DNA from: Capra hircus
Taxonomy: Eukaryota > Chordata > Mammalia > Artiodactyla > Bovidae
Length of the DNA stretch: 64,000 nucleotides
Direction of reading: 5' to 3'
Assembly: GCF_001704415.2 (NCBI RefSeq)
Contig: NC_030811.1
Location: 55,355,591 to 55,419,590, forward strand
In this document: positions 54,271 through 64,000 of the stretch, in pieces
Layout: each line of letters starts with the position of its first letter
Numbering within the stretch: the stretch's first letter is position 1
Notes under the pieces: model-generated
The model's database searches: none
What the model saw: only the letters and a program-made list of their open reading frames with translations
Told to the model about the DNA's origin: nothing
Program-made: the position numbers and the translations under genes

Positions 54271-55520
54271 ACATGCTACGAATTTATAAATATTCTACTT
54301 CCGTTAAATGACTTTTTTTAAAAAATATAGAGTCTACAAATTCAAAGCTCTGTTTCAATAACTACTGTTCCTATTGTATTAATAGATAATATTATTAGTG
54401 TAAATTCTTGCCTCCTGAACAATATGACTATTTCAAAAACCAACGTTTGCTCTTTGCTAACTGTGAAGTGAACAAATTATGATTTCCTAGCTGTCCAAAA
54501 GCCCTGACATGCATACCCTGGTAATCCAGTGGGGGAACTGACACTTATTTGAAACTCAAAAGGTATTTATTTAATGGGTGAGTGAGAAAACAAAGATTTC
54601 TCAAGAGGGCTGTATGTCTGCCTATGATGAAAAGACAAAATCAAGCCCCTTTGTAAATGTCTTCATAGTGCAATGACATGGCAAATGAGAGAGAAACTCA
54701 TGATGGCCAAGCTCTAAAGGCTTAAATAAAACCAAAGCCACTTAAATAAAATTTTGCAAACATAAGGCAGTGCAGTACCAAGGATTTCTGTTGACTTGAC
54801 TTGATAATGATAAAAAGCTTTGAATTTAGAAGAATAAAAAAAGGTTATGCCCATCAGACTATTATTTTCAAATATTAATATCAAATAATGTATCAGCTGG
54901 GGATTTCATCTGAAAAATTATAAATTTACATGGAGATATCAGATGAAAGAATGAACCAAAATATTTTTGACAAAGTACATCTTTTTCTGTTTATTTTCCT
55001 TCGTACGTATTACAACTCTTCCTACACTTTCCAATACCTTAATATATTTTTTCACAAAATAAAATTTTACATCAGATAAACTAACAAATCTAATAAGTTC
55101 AGTTTACTCTTGGCGGCTACCCTGATGGTAATTTCTGTCCTTGGTTTCCTCTGGATAGAATGATTTCTAAGCTTGCTATGAAACTGTCATCCTCAGGGAT
55201 TTTCCTTTACCTTTTTTTTAACCTCTACATCTTTTTTGGGTTAGATTATCCTTTTCCTGGAGCTCATTTCTTTCTTTGGGTACCCCCTTTTCTCAGAGAA
55301 CCTCCTCTAGTGATTTCATTAGATAAAAAAGATGTTTAATCAGAAAACAAAGCTCTGTTCTCAGTGTGTCTTTCTAATCAACTGGATGGCGCCCCTTAAT
55401 GCCTGATGCCCAGTGGTCACTTTAGGATGTCTTAGTGTAACCACCTCTTCATGCCTTTTTCACTTCCTCTTGAAGGACCTCCACTAGTTTTTCTCATAGG
55501 GCAGGTATGCTAGTGACGCT
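54270..55520. other. AT-rich stretch, no recognised feature
   Basis: No repeat, exon or RNA gene was recognised here. Frames are short and without motifs. Confidence 0.5.
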
Positions 55521-56199
55521 GTTGTTCAGTCCCTCAGTTTTGTCCGACTCTTTGCAGCTCTGTGGACTGCAGCACACCAGGCCTCCCTGTCCTTCACCAT
55601 CTCCCGAGTTTGCTCAGACTCATGTCCATTGAGTCAGTGATGCCATCCAACCATCTCATCCTCTGTCGTCCCCTTCACTTCCTGCCTTCCATCTTTCCCA
55701 GCATCAGGGTCTTTTCCAATGAGTCAACTCTTCGTATCAAGGGGCCAAATTATTGGTTTCAGCTTCAGCATCAGTGAATATTCAGGGTTGATTTCCTTTA
55801 GGGTTGACTGATTTGATCTTCTTGCAGTCTAAGGGACTCTCAGGAGTCTTCTCTAGCACAACAGTTCAAAAATATCAGTTCTTCAGCATGCAGCCTTCTT
55901 TATGGTCCAGCTCTCAAATCCATACATGACTACTGGAAAAACTATAACTTTGACTATGCAGACCTTTGTTGGCAAAGTAATGTCTCTGCTTTTTAATATG
56001 CTGTTTAAGTTTGTCATTGCTTTCCTTCCATGGAGCAACCGTCTTTTAATTTCATTGTTGCAGTCACAGTTCACAGTGATTTTGGAGCCCAAGAAAAATA
56101 AAATCTGTCACTGCTTCTACTTTTTCCTCTTCTATTTGCCATGAAGTGATGGGATCTGATACTTTTATCTTAGTTTTTTTAGTATTGAGTTTTAAGCCA
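55521..56199 (-). mobile_element. BovB LINE 3' part, antisense, 5'-truncated
   Basis: GTTGTTCAGTCCCTCAGTTT begins the antisense tail. The minus strand translates to SKITVNCDCNNEIKRRLLHG and TKVCIVKVIVFPVVMYGFES. It ends near AGTATTGAGTTTTAAGCCAT. Stops and frameshifts are present. Confidence 0.92.
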
Positions 56200-57418
56200 T
56201 ATGTATGGCCTTCCAGATCCATAGGAATATATTGGAGGTTTTCAACATCTTCTGTGGATATTAGTCAGCTTCATGTTTGCCCCAAGTGGAATCACCATCT
56301 CAGGTAACTGCAATGTTAAACAATCATCGTTGGTTGTTTTTGACAGATACCCTGTTAATGTGACTTTTCCTCACTTAAGGATCTGTGAGTAAGATCAAAT
56401 AAAAACAACTTTACTGAATGGGGCTCTACCAGAGAGCTGCCAGCCAGGTCAACTAGTGACAATTCTCTAGGAAGGGGGCTTTTTTGGGAATTTCACCCAT
56501 TTTATGCTTCCTCTAGTAACTACTAAGGCTTCTGGTTTTCACAGCTCATTTGTTGCTGGTTTTCAAGGCTAATACAGACCTGGGGAAAATGATGAGATTA
56601 GGGTAAGTGAAAATGCCACAAAATTCATTATTCTTATTTATATCCAGGTTTTTTTCCCCTTGAATAAATGCTCCTTAAGCTGTTACATAATTTCTAGAGT
56701 TCTGAAAAAGTTAATTTTGAAAAATTTTGCCAGTGCTCTTGTGCTTTTACATAGAAATGGGGTTTGAGAGGCTATTTTTCCATCACTCCAGAAGTACTTC
56801 TCTTTATGTCTTTGCAATAAAACAAGTCTCTTTACTATAGTTTTAGCAAGATATTTGTAAAGAAAAAAATTGTATGGATTCGTTCTACCATTTTAGTCCA
56901 GAGTTTACGTTTTTTGAATTATTCTGTGACAGTGGATTGAAACATTTCTACCAGTAGAATATCAGGTAGTAAGATACACCAGAAGGAAAGATATTCTTGG
57001 TTAAGGCCATCCTTCTTTTAAATCCCCATATGATCAGCAGTCTGTTTTGTTTCAGTCTAAAGCCAGATTCAGTGGTTATGTTTATATTTATGTTGTATCT
57101 GCAACAGCATTCTGGACCTTCCTGAATTTGAGATGGCTTTTCAACAATGCAGATATCATTTTGAACTCTTCATTGCTTTTAGTGCAGTATAATGACATTA
57201 AGTTACATTTGGGTTATTCTTGCCATTGATAAGAGCTTCAGATTTGTCTAGTTCATAAGTTTTTCCTTACTGTTACCAGTACAATAGCTTAAGCAGTCAG
57301 GCTTATACACATTTTTTCAGATGCTAAATTATTTTGGCTCAGAGGATTTAAGTGACTTGCTATAAAACAACCAACTAGTGTAGGCACCAAGGTTAGAAGT
57401 TGAATTCAGGTCATCTAA

Positions 57419-57758
57419 AGTCCCTTGGACTGCAAGGAGATCCAACCAGTCCATTCTGAAGGAGATCAGCCCTGGGTGTTCTTTGGAAGGAGTGATGCTA
57501 AACCTGAAACTCCAGCACTTTGGCCACTTCATGCGAACAGTTGACTCATTGGAAAAAACTCTGATGCTGGGAGGGATTTGGGGGCAGGAGGAGAAGGGGA
57601 CGACAGAGGATGAGATGGCTGGATGGCATCACTGACTCGATGGGCGTGAGTCTGAGTGAACTCCGGGAGTTGGTGATGGACAGGGAGGCCTGGCATGCTG
57701 CGATTCATGGGGTTGCAAAGAGTTGGACATGACTGAGCGACTGAACTGAACTGAATTG
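57419..57758 (+). mobile_element. BovB LINE 3' end, sense, 5'-truncated
   Basis: AGTCCCTTGGACTGCAAGGA through GACTGAGCGACTGAACTGAA. No clear target duplication was seen. Confidence 0.92.
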
Positions 57759-58084
57759 ATGTTATAATTTAGAGACCTCTTCACTATACCATCCAATGTC
57801 CTCGACTCCAGGTATCATGGCCTTTCAGATTGTTATTTAGTCCAAACCATCCAGTGCTTAAAATACCTATGTAATCTCCAATATTTTCTTAAGCACCTAA
57901 AATAAGGAGGATGGATAAGTCATTTCATCAATATTTCCAATAAAATTATGCTTTATAAAGGAAGATTAGAGCTAGCAATCTTTGTTTTTCATGGAGAGCA
58001 GGGTGTGGAAGAAAAGAGAGATTCAACTTTAGCTCATTAGCTTATTTTTTTTAAAAAAACCTGCATGCAGGTTTGCAGATTTAT

Positions 58085-58310
58085 ACTTTTTCTAGTAATT
58101 TAACAAATATTTATTCAACACCTATTATGTGTCCAGAGCTATAAATAATACAAAGTCTCCACAAAAGGAAGAGATGACATACAATTAATAGGTGTATACA
58201 TCTCATCTTATAAATAGAACAATTTTCTGTTTTGTCAAATACTGTATGCCCAGATCCTTAGGACATATCCAGATCCTGATACATAATGAGTGTTCAATAA
58301 ACATTTTTTA
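58085..58310. repeat. L2 3' tail fragments
   Basis: TTTAACAAATATTTATTCAA with CACCTATTATGTGTCCAGAG (antisense) is followed at 58250-58310 by a sense-like tail GAGTGTTCAATAAACATTTT. Confidence 0.6.
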
Positions 58311-58515
58311 AAGGTTATTAAAAAATGAAATGGAGTAATAGAGTATAGAGTGTTCTGGCACATTACATTAGGTGGTTAGGAAAGATTCTTTGAAGACAGG
58401 GGATTGGACATGTTTGTCATCTGACTTCAGAACAATCATTGCTCATTTACAAAAAAAACCTATTTCAGAAACAAACACTGAGAAAACTCTTGACTCAGAA
58501 ATTCCATTTATCCTT

Positions 58516-58566
58516 TCTCCTGCATTGCAGGTGGATTCTTTATCTCTGAACTACCAGGGAAGCCCC
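58516..58566 (-). mobile_element. Bov/CHR SINE head fragment, antisense
   Basis: TTCTCCTGCATTGCAGGTGG with AACTACCAGGGAAGCCCCC, only the tRNA-like head. Confidence 0.85.
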
Positions 58567-59123
58567 CTTCAGATCACAAGGAACCCTGGAATGTCATTTC
58601 TTATTCCCCAGAGTAGAATGCCAGGACCTCACTTCAGGTCCACTGCTAATAATGTTTTGTATCACCATCAGCCAAGGGACTAAACAGATATTTCTTTTTA
58701 AATACAAGCTGTAGGCTTGAGAGTGCTCCTTAATTTAGGTTAATTTTTATTAATTTCCTTAAGAAGCATTAGAGTGACTTCCAGAAAGTATATATTGTTT
58801 AGCAAAACTCTAGAAATTACCATAATCCAGAATTTAGCTCTTAGAAAATAAAGTGATACAGATTCATATGTTGCCAATATGTTCTCCTTTGTTCTTTGGA
58901 CATGGGTACAAGACTGATTGGTGGAATACCAAAGATTTAATATGTGTGCTTTCATAGGAAAAACATGAACATAAGGTCAGATCACATTGTTTGCGTGATC
59001 TATGGAAAGTTATTTGAGGTCCGCACACCCCAGTGTTTCCATTTTTTGATGGGCTGATGAGATCTAACCAAGTTGGGCAGTTGTAAGGGTCAGAAACAAT
59101 ATGTACAGAACATCACGAACAGT

Positions 59124-59391
59124 TGCTGCTAAGTCACTTCAGTCGTGTCTGACTCTGTGTGACCCCACAGACGGTAGCCCACCAGGCTCCCCCATCCCCG
59201 GGATTCTCCAGGCAAGAACACTGGAGTGGGTTGCCATTTCCTTCTCCAATGCATGAAAGTGAAAAGTGGAAGTGAAGTTGCTCAGTTGTGTCCGACTCTT
59301 AGCGACCCCATGGACTTCAGCCCACCAGCCTCCTCCGTCCATGGGATTTTCCAGGCAAGAGTACTGGAGTGGGGTGCCATTGCCTTCTCCA
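59124..59391 (-). mobile_element. BOV-A2 SINE, antisense, with target duplication
   Basis: CATCACGAACAGT at 59111-59123 recurs as CATCATGAACAGT after the element (one mismatch). The body is two-unit BOV-A2. Confidence 0.93.
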
Positions 59392-59872
59392 TCATGAACA
59401 GTAGTGGCACACAATAAATAGTGGCTATTAGTACTGTTATTACTATGGATTCATCTTGAAAGTCATTTGTAAATACTCTTCTGTCATTTCTATGGACAAA
59501 GATATGTAGACATGCTAAGTGACTATCAAGAGACAGTCCTTAGCACTCTCTTAAGCAAAGTGAGACATTAACTGATTAAAACAAATGGAAGTCTTCCCTT
59601 TGATTTTTATAAGCAAAGTATGTGTAATTACATAGGCTTTCATTTTCAGATATGATCCAGATTATTACTAGTAATATGCTAAGTTACTAATTAAGGAATA
59701 ATACAAGCAGTACATTAGAGTTTACTGAGAATTCTAATTCAGTTTTCTATAAAGAGGCCTAGCTGCTACACAGTGCTTTGACAATATTATAAGATACCTA
59801 CTGTACATACAAACATGGAAATTATTATAATTCTTACAATTTTCAAAAATTATGGTTTGTTATCAATGTATG

Positions 59873-60068
59873 TTAGCTGAGATGGTAAAGAATCTGCTTG
59901 CAAAGCAATAGACCCAGGTTCAGTCCCTGGGTCAGAAAGATCCCCTGGAGAAGGGCATAGCAACCTACTTCAGCATTATTGCCTGGAGAATTCAAGGATA
60001 GAAGAGCCTGGTGGGCTAGTCCATGGGGTTGCAAAGAGTAGGACACAACTGAGTGACTAACACTATCA
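59873..60068 (+). mobile_element. Bov-tA SINE, sense, head diverged
   Basis: TTAGCTGAGATGGTAAAGAA to GAGTAGGACACAACTGAGTG with ACTAACACTATC. Confidence 0.88.
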
Positions 60069-60200
60069 ATATATTATTAATAGTAACAGGGTAATAGTAA
60101 TCAGGATTTTCAGTTGTGACTCTTTCTTGATTTTTGTAATGTAAATTATTGTCAATTTACTTTTTTCATTTATACTATTTATGATTAGCCCTTAATATCC

Positions 60201-60481
60201 TGCTGCTGCTGCTGCTGCTAAGTCGCTTCAGTCATGTCCAACTCTGTGGGACCCCATAGACGGCAGCCCACAAGGCTCCCCCGTCCCTGGGATTCTCCAG
60301 GCAAGAACACTGGAGTGAATTGCCATTTCCTTCTCCAATGTATGAAAGTGAAAAGTGAAAGTGAAGTCGCTCAGTCGTGTCTGACTCCTCACGACCCCAT
60401 GGACTGCAGCCTACCAGGTGCCTCCATCCATGGGATTTTCCAGGCAAGAGTACTGGAGTGGGTTGCCATTGCCTTCTCCAA
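60201..60481 (-). mobile_element. BOV-A2 SINE, antisense, with target duplication
   Basis: CTTAATATCC at 60191-60200 recurs as CTTAACATCC at 60482-60491 (one mismatch). (TGC)n precedes the first unit. Confidence 0.94.
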
Positions 60482-60654
60482 CTTAACATCCTAGTGATGA
60501 ATATTTATAAATTTGGCCTATTGCCTTCAATAATTAGATTTTTAACATTAGGCGCTAGCATTTGTTCATGAATCATTCCTACCATTTATCTTAGATTAGG
60601 TTCCCCAGGAACAGTCTTTGTAAAAGGTTTGAGTTAGACTGATTTATTAGGAAG

Positions 60655-60789
60655 TATTCTTTGGAGAAGGAAATGGCAACCCACTCCAGTATTCTTGCCT
60701 AGAGAATCCCATGGACAGAGGAGCCTGGTGGGCCACAGTCCACGGGGTCCAAAGAATCAGACACAACTGAGCAACTTCACTTCACTTAT
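60655..60789 (+). mobile_element. Bov SINE 3' part, sense, 5'-truncated
   Basis: GGAGAAGGAAATGGCAACCC to CAACTTCACTTCACTTATTC. The tRNA-like head is missing. Confidence 0.9.
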
Positions 60790-61319
60790 TCCCTGAAAAA
60801 ACAGTATAGGGATGTGAAGTAGGACTGGGAACAGAAGAAGGTAATTCACTTTTTAACACACTCTTCCACACACTGATAAAGATCTAATTTTTTCATCATC
60901 TCTGATTCCACAGGCACTATCTGTTATTTTAGCTTTGAAAAGAGCTATGACCTTAAATCACAAAGTAGATTCCCTAGATAGCTGGGAGAGTAGTTTTCAT
61001 GTTTTTTCTTCTGATTTCCTCTGTGCCCAAAGCAAGAAACAGCATGAGAATCAGCACATGTGAATGAGACAAAAACCACAAGTCCAAAAAGGTTTCTCAA
61101 ATGCATATGTTGGCAGTGTAAAAACATTAGCTTGTCTTTTAAACAACTGTCAGACTCTCAAACCTTTCCTGCCTACCTTTTGCCTTTCCAAATCTGAGTA
61201 CTTCATTAATAAAAAAGAATGATTTTAATCTTGGTAGTTTGCATATATAGTGTGTCTGTCCTGGTCACGTTCCAATCTAGATAATTATATCTTCTCTTCC
61301 TCAAACCCCCTGTTGCTTA

Positions 61320-61680
61320 TATTCCAAGTGGCATTCTTCTTTCCTTTTTAACCAAGGGCTTCCAGGCATCACCCTGAGATGGTAAACAGCTGGAGGGAGC
61401 CACCCCAGAGATAGCTGCACATCAGTGGCAGTTGTGCTCATCCCAGTGTAATTTATCTATCAACTTGTTCAATTTTTAAATTCCTTGGCCTGCTTCAGGG
61501 AGAAAAGCCTAGAGAAGGGAAAGTCCTATTGTTACTCCTATAACCTCAGTAGATTTGAAGCACTGCTCTAATTAAAATGGAGACAACACCGGCAATTAAA
61601 AAGTGATAGGCCTGTGCAGAGAGGATGATTAATATGGAGTTTTTCAATATCAAGTATTTCTTTGATAACCTATAATAAAA
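61320..61680. promoter_or_regulatory. Candidate conserved noncoding element
   Basis: A repeat-free block with CAGCTG (near 61389), CAGTTG, GCTCTAATTAAAATGGAGAC and CGGCAATTAAAAAGTGATAG, then GATGATTAATATGGAG. Homeodomain-type ATTA cores are clustered within about 90 bp at 61565-61640. Confidence 0.35.
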
Positions 61681-62235
61681 TTAGCCTTAAGTTTTAGATG
61701 TCAAGGTATCATACCTCAATGCAGCATTAAGCATTTCCAAGTTACACAAGAGGGGTGCTGAGCTATAGCCAAATATCTTTAGTAATTTACTTAAAATCTA
61801 TATCAACATAAAATCAAAACTATCTTGACCTTTGTGAATAACACTGCACTGTAAATGGAAAGAACAGAGCTCAGACAAATTATTTCAGAGGAAACATATT
61901 CTGCTTGGTCTCCTCCATTAACAGTCACTCTTTAGACAAGCCCCTTACCTTTCACATCATTCAATGTGCCGTTTCTAAAGAAAAAATATCGCTATATTCT
62001 CTTGTAATTTTCTGGTTTATGTTTTTGCCCCATTCCTGCTCTCACAATACTTTAGAGACAGTGCTCTACCTAAAATAAATTCAGTAAATTTGACTGACAA
62101 AGTGAACATTAAGTATTTGAATTTCAGATGAGAATATTTGACTTCAGAAGAAAGGCACTTAAACATACTTCTAACACAAGTCACTGCAGGAAAAGAAAAT
62201 AAATTCCCTCTTTTATTTGTATGATAACAAGGGAA

Positions 62236-62447
62236 GGGCTTCCCAGATATCTCAGTGGTAAAGAATCCACCTGCTAATGCAGGAGACACTAGAAACTTGG
62301 GTTCAATCTCTGGATCAGGAAGATCCCCTGGAGGAGGAAAAGGCAACTCACTCCAGTATTCTTGCCTGGAAACCCCATGGACAGAGGAGCCTAGCAGCCC
62401 ATGGGGTCACAAAGAGTTAGATACAGCTTAGCAACTGAGCACATACA
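62236..62447 (+). mobile_element. Bov-tA SINE, sense
   Basis: GGGCTTCCCAGATATCTCAG to TTAGCAACTGAGCACATACA. Confidence 0.92.
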
Positions 62448-63119
62448 TGTGCCAGGGGAATGGCGGGGAAAACAATTTCAGAAGCGTCATTATTCATTGA
62501 TATTAGAGAAATTGTGCAGGCTCTTCAGACATTCCCTGGGATACTAAGGAAGGCTAGAGAAGACAGAAGCCAACTGGTTCACAAATGCTTAGGATTCACG
62601 TGCCTTTTTGGTACCCATTAGTGCTATGAGAGCAAAGACTTTGATGTCTGAATCCAGATCAAAGGTATAACCATGTCTCAAACCTAAGAACTTTTCAACT
62701 TTGTGTGTATCTCTCCAGTCACCACCCAGTTTGCCCCTCTTCCCAACATAAACAATATCCCATAACAAATAATTAGGGTTGTCTATAGGAAAATGGAAAG
62801 AGGGCAAGTTTACATTATTCTTTGGGAGACCCTGCTCATGTCCTTTGCTTTTAATAAACAACACTGCTAAAGGGATGTGGGTTTTGCTAACTCTTGGTAC
62901 CCAGGTTTCACAAATATTAGTTTCTTTGTTGATCCGTAGCCTAATTCCAAGACAGAATGCCTCTGCAGAGTCCTTCCTTTTCCTTGGAGAAGGTAGAGAT
63001 GATGTCAGAAAAGGCTTTGAGCCAAGAAAGTAAAATGCAGTCAAAAAGGCCAAGGCAGATTTCAGGAACTTCCCTTCCTTAATTTGGTTACAATGTAGAA
63101 CTCCATAATTAAAGTTGAG

Positions 63120-63245
63120 TATAAAGACTTGCCAACAATTATTTCTAATCTGTGAATGAGGAAACCAAGACTCATAACAGTCAAGTAACTTGGTCAAGTT
63201 CACCCAGGTGGCAAGTGTTGGCTAACCCTAACCCAGATCTCTGTG
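63120..63245 (-). repeat. MIR SINE, antisense
   Basis: AATGAGGAAACCAAGACTCA, CAAGTAACTTGGTCAAGTTC and CCCAGATCTCTGTGACTCCA are antisense MIR. A weaker MIR-like patch (ATGAGGAGAGAAAGGCCCAC) lies at 63780-63870. Confidence 0.75.
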
Positions 63246-64000
63246 ACTCCAAATGGAGTGCCCTGCCCAAATTCTGTGTGGCAAATAACTTACTGGATGT
63301 AACTTTATTGCAAAATGAGTTTTTCTGATGCAGATTGAATTTTATTAGAAGCCAAAGCAGATAAAATGTTTTATCACATGTGTCATGATGGAGTGTTTGA
63401 TGCAAAGCATTTCAATATTCATGCTGTTAGACCTGATTACTCGCTATCTTGTAGTATGTCTGAGAGAGGAAATCCTCTCTACTCTTCTCCCTATTCACTT
63501 TCATCTTCTTATAATTTCTAAAATATATACCCTCATTATCTTTAATATGGATATATTATTAACCATAAATATCTTTAAAAATAGATTTAGACCTGCCTCC
63601 TCTTCTTTGTCTATAAATACATGCAGGTTATCTTCTTCATGTCTTGGTAGGCTTTAGTGGAACATATTGAGCCAATATGTACTCAGATATTTAGGGGTGG
63701 GCATAAGTTTATAGTGATTTCAGGCAACCAAATTGTTGTCACTTACTGACTACATTTCTAGGCCACCCCTCATACTTTACATATGAGGAGAGAAAGGCCC
63801 ACAAGGTTAGTGACTCATTTTGAAGCCAGTGATGATTAGTGACAAATCCAGACCCAAGACTCTTCTAAATCAATTCTGAGTATTTTATGTTTAACCATGT
63901 GCAGCAAGTTCCCCAATTATTCTTTTTTTAAATGATATCTGTAAAGGTAAATTTAAGCAGGTAATAGAATTTGATGGCAGGAAAAATGTCTGATTCTTTT

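Larger units (their letters stand above)
27156..64000 (+). other. Long region after ITPRID1-like exon e, no further exon found
   Basis: The donor at 27156 opens a region of nearly 37 kb. I found no downstream family exon, no convincing unrelated gene and no clear polyadenylation end. It is probably a very large intron. It is mostly retroelement sequence plus several repeat-free blocks. Stretches 29432-30385, 33000-34100, 45410-46210, 56200-57418 and 58570-59110 hold nothing I recognise. Confidence 0.55.

Noticed and set aside
1..64000. A previously undescribed multi-gene system
   Set aside because: The window is a mammalian intron landscape with one known gene family and many known retroelements. 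No cluster of unexplained coding sequence is present.

Overview
This is ordinary nuclear DNA from a ruminant, most likely cattle or a close relative. The evidence is the dense load of ruminant-restricted repeats: Bov-tA and BOV-A2 SINEs, CHR-type tRNA-derived SINEs, BovB (RTE) LINEs and young artiodactyl L1 ends. Older mammalian repeats (L2, MIR, L1M, an MLT1-type LTR, hAT fossils) lie beneath them. No bacterial, plasmid or phage features are present, and I see no undescribed biological system.

The one protein-coding gene I can support is on the + strand. Five exons (10220-10271, 12773-12859, 14841-15043, 18826-19400, 27098-27155) have good AG/GT splice sites and matching phases. Joined, they read 324 codons without a stop. 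The peptide is the IP3-receptor-binding (KRAP-type) region of the ITPRID/TESPA1 family, most likely ITPRID1 (CCDC129). The first and last coding parts of the gene lie outside the window or were not found. Positions 1-10219 are upstream intron or 5' flank, and 27156-64000 looks like one very long intron or 3' part of the gene.

Repeat layout. 0.9-2.5 kb is an antisense L2 with recognisable reverse-transcriptase remnants, split by a Bov-tA. 5.8-16.1 kb has several Bov-tA/BovA units between exons. 21.2-21.8 kb is an antisense L1 3' end with target-site duplication. 23.4-25.3 kb is a BovB with an internal inversion flanked by a 15-bp target-site duplication. 28.8-29.5 kb is an MLT1-type LTR split by a Bov-tA. 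30.4-30.8 kb is a BOV-A2 with an extra, exactly duplicated 143-bp unit. 31.0-32.3, 35.3-36.6 and 37.7-43.3 kb are old L1 bodies peppered with young SINEs. 43.8-48.4 kb holds three sense BovB pieces, including the best-preserved one. 55.5-57.8 kb has two more BovB pieces, and 58-64 kb has scattered SINEs.

Several repeat-free blocks (27.84-28.34, 49.84-50.46, 53.99-54.27 and 61.32-61.68 kb) carry clusters of homeodomain, POU or E-box-like motifs. They are candidates for conserved noncoding regulatory elements, possibly serving neighbouring genes such as NEUROD6, which lies beside ITPRID1 in human. This is inference only. All work was by eye: family names for old repeats are approximate, and repeat ends without a stated target-site duplication are good to roughly 10-50 bases.
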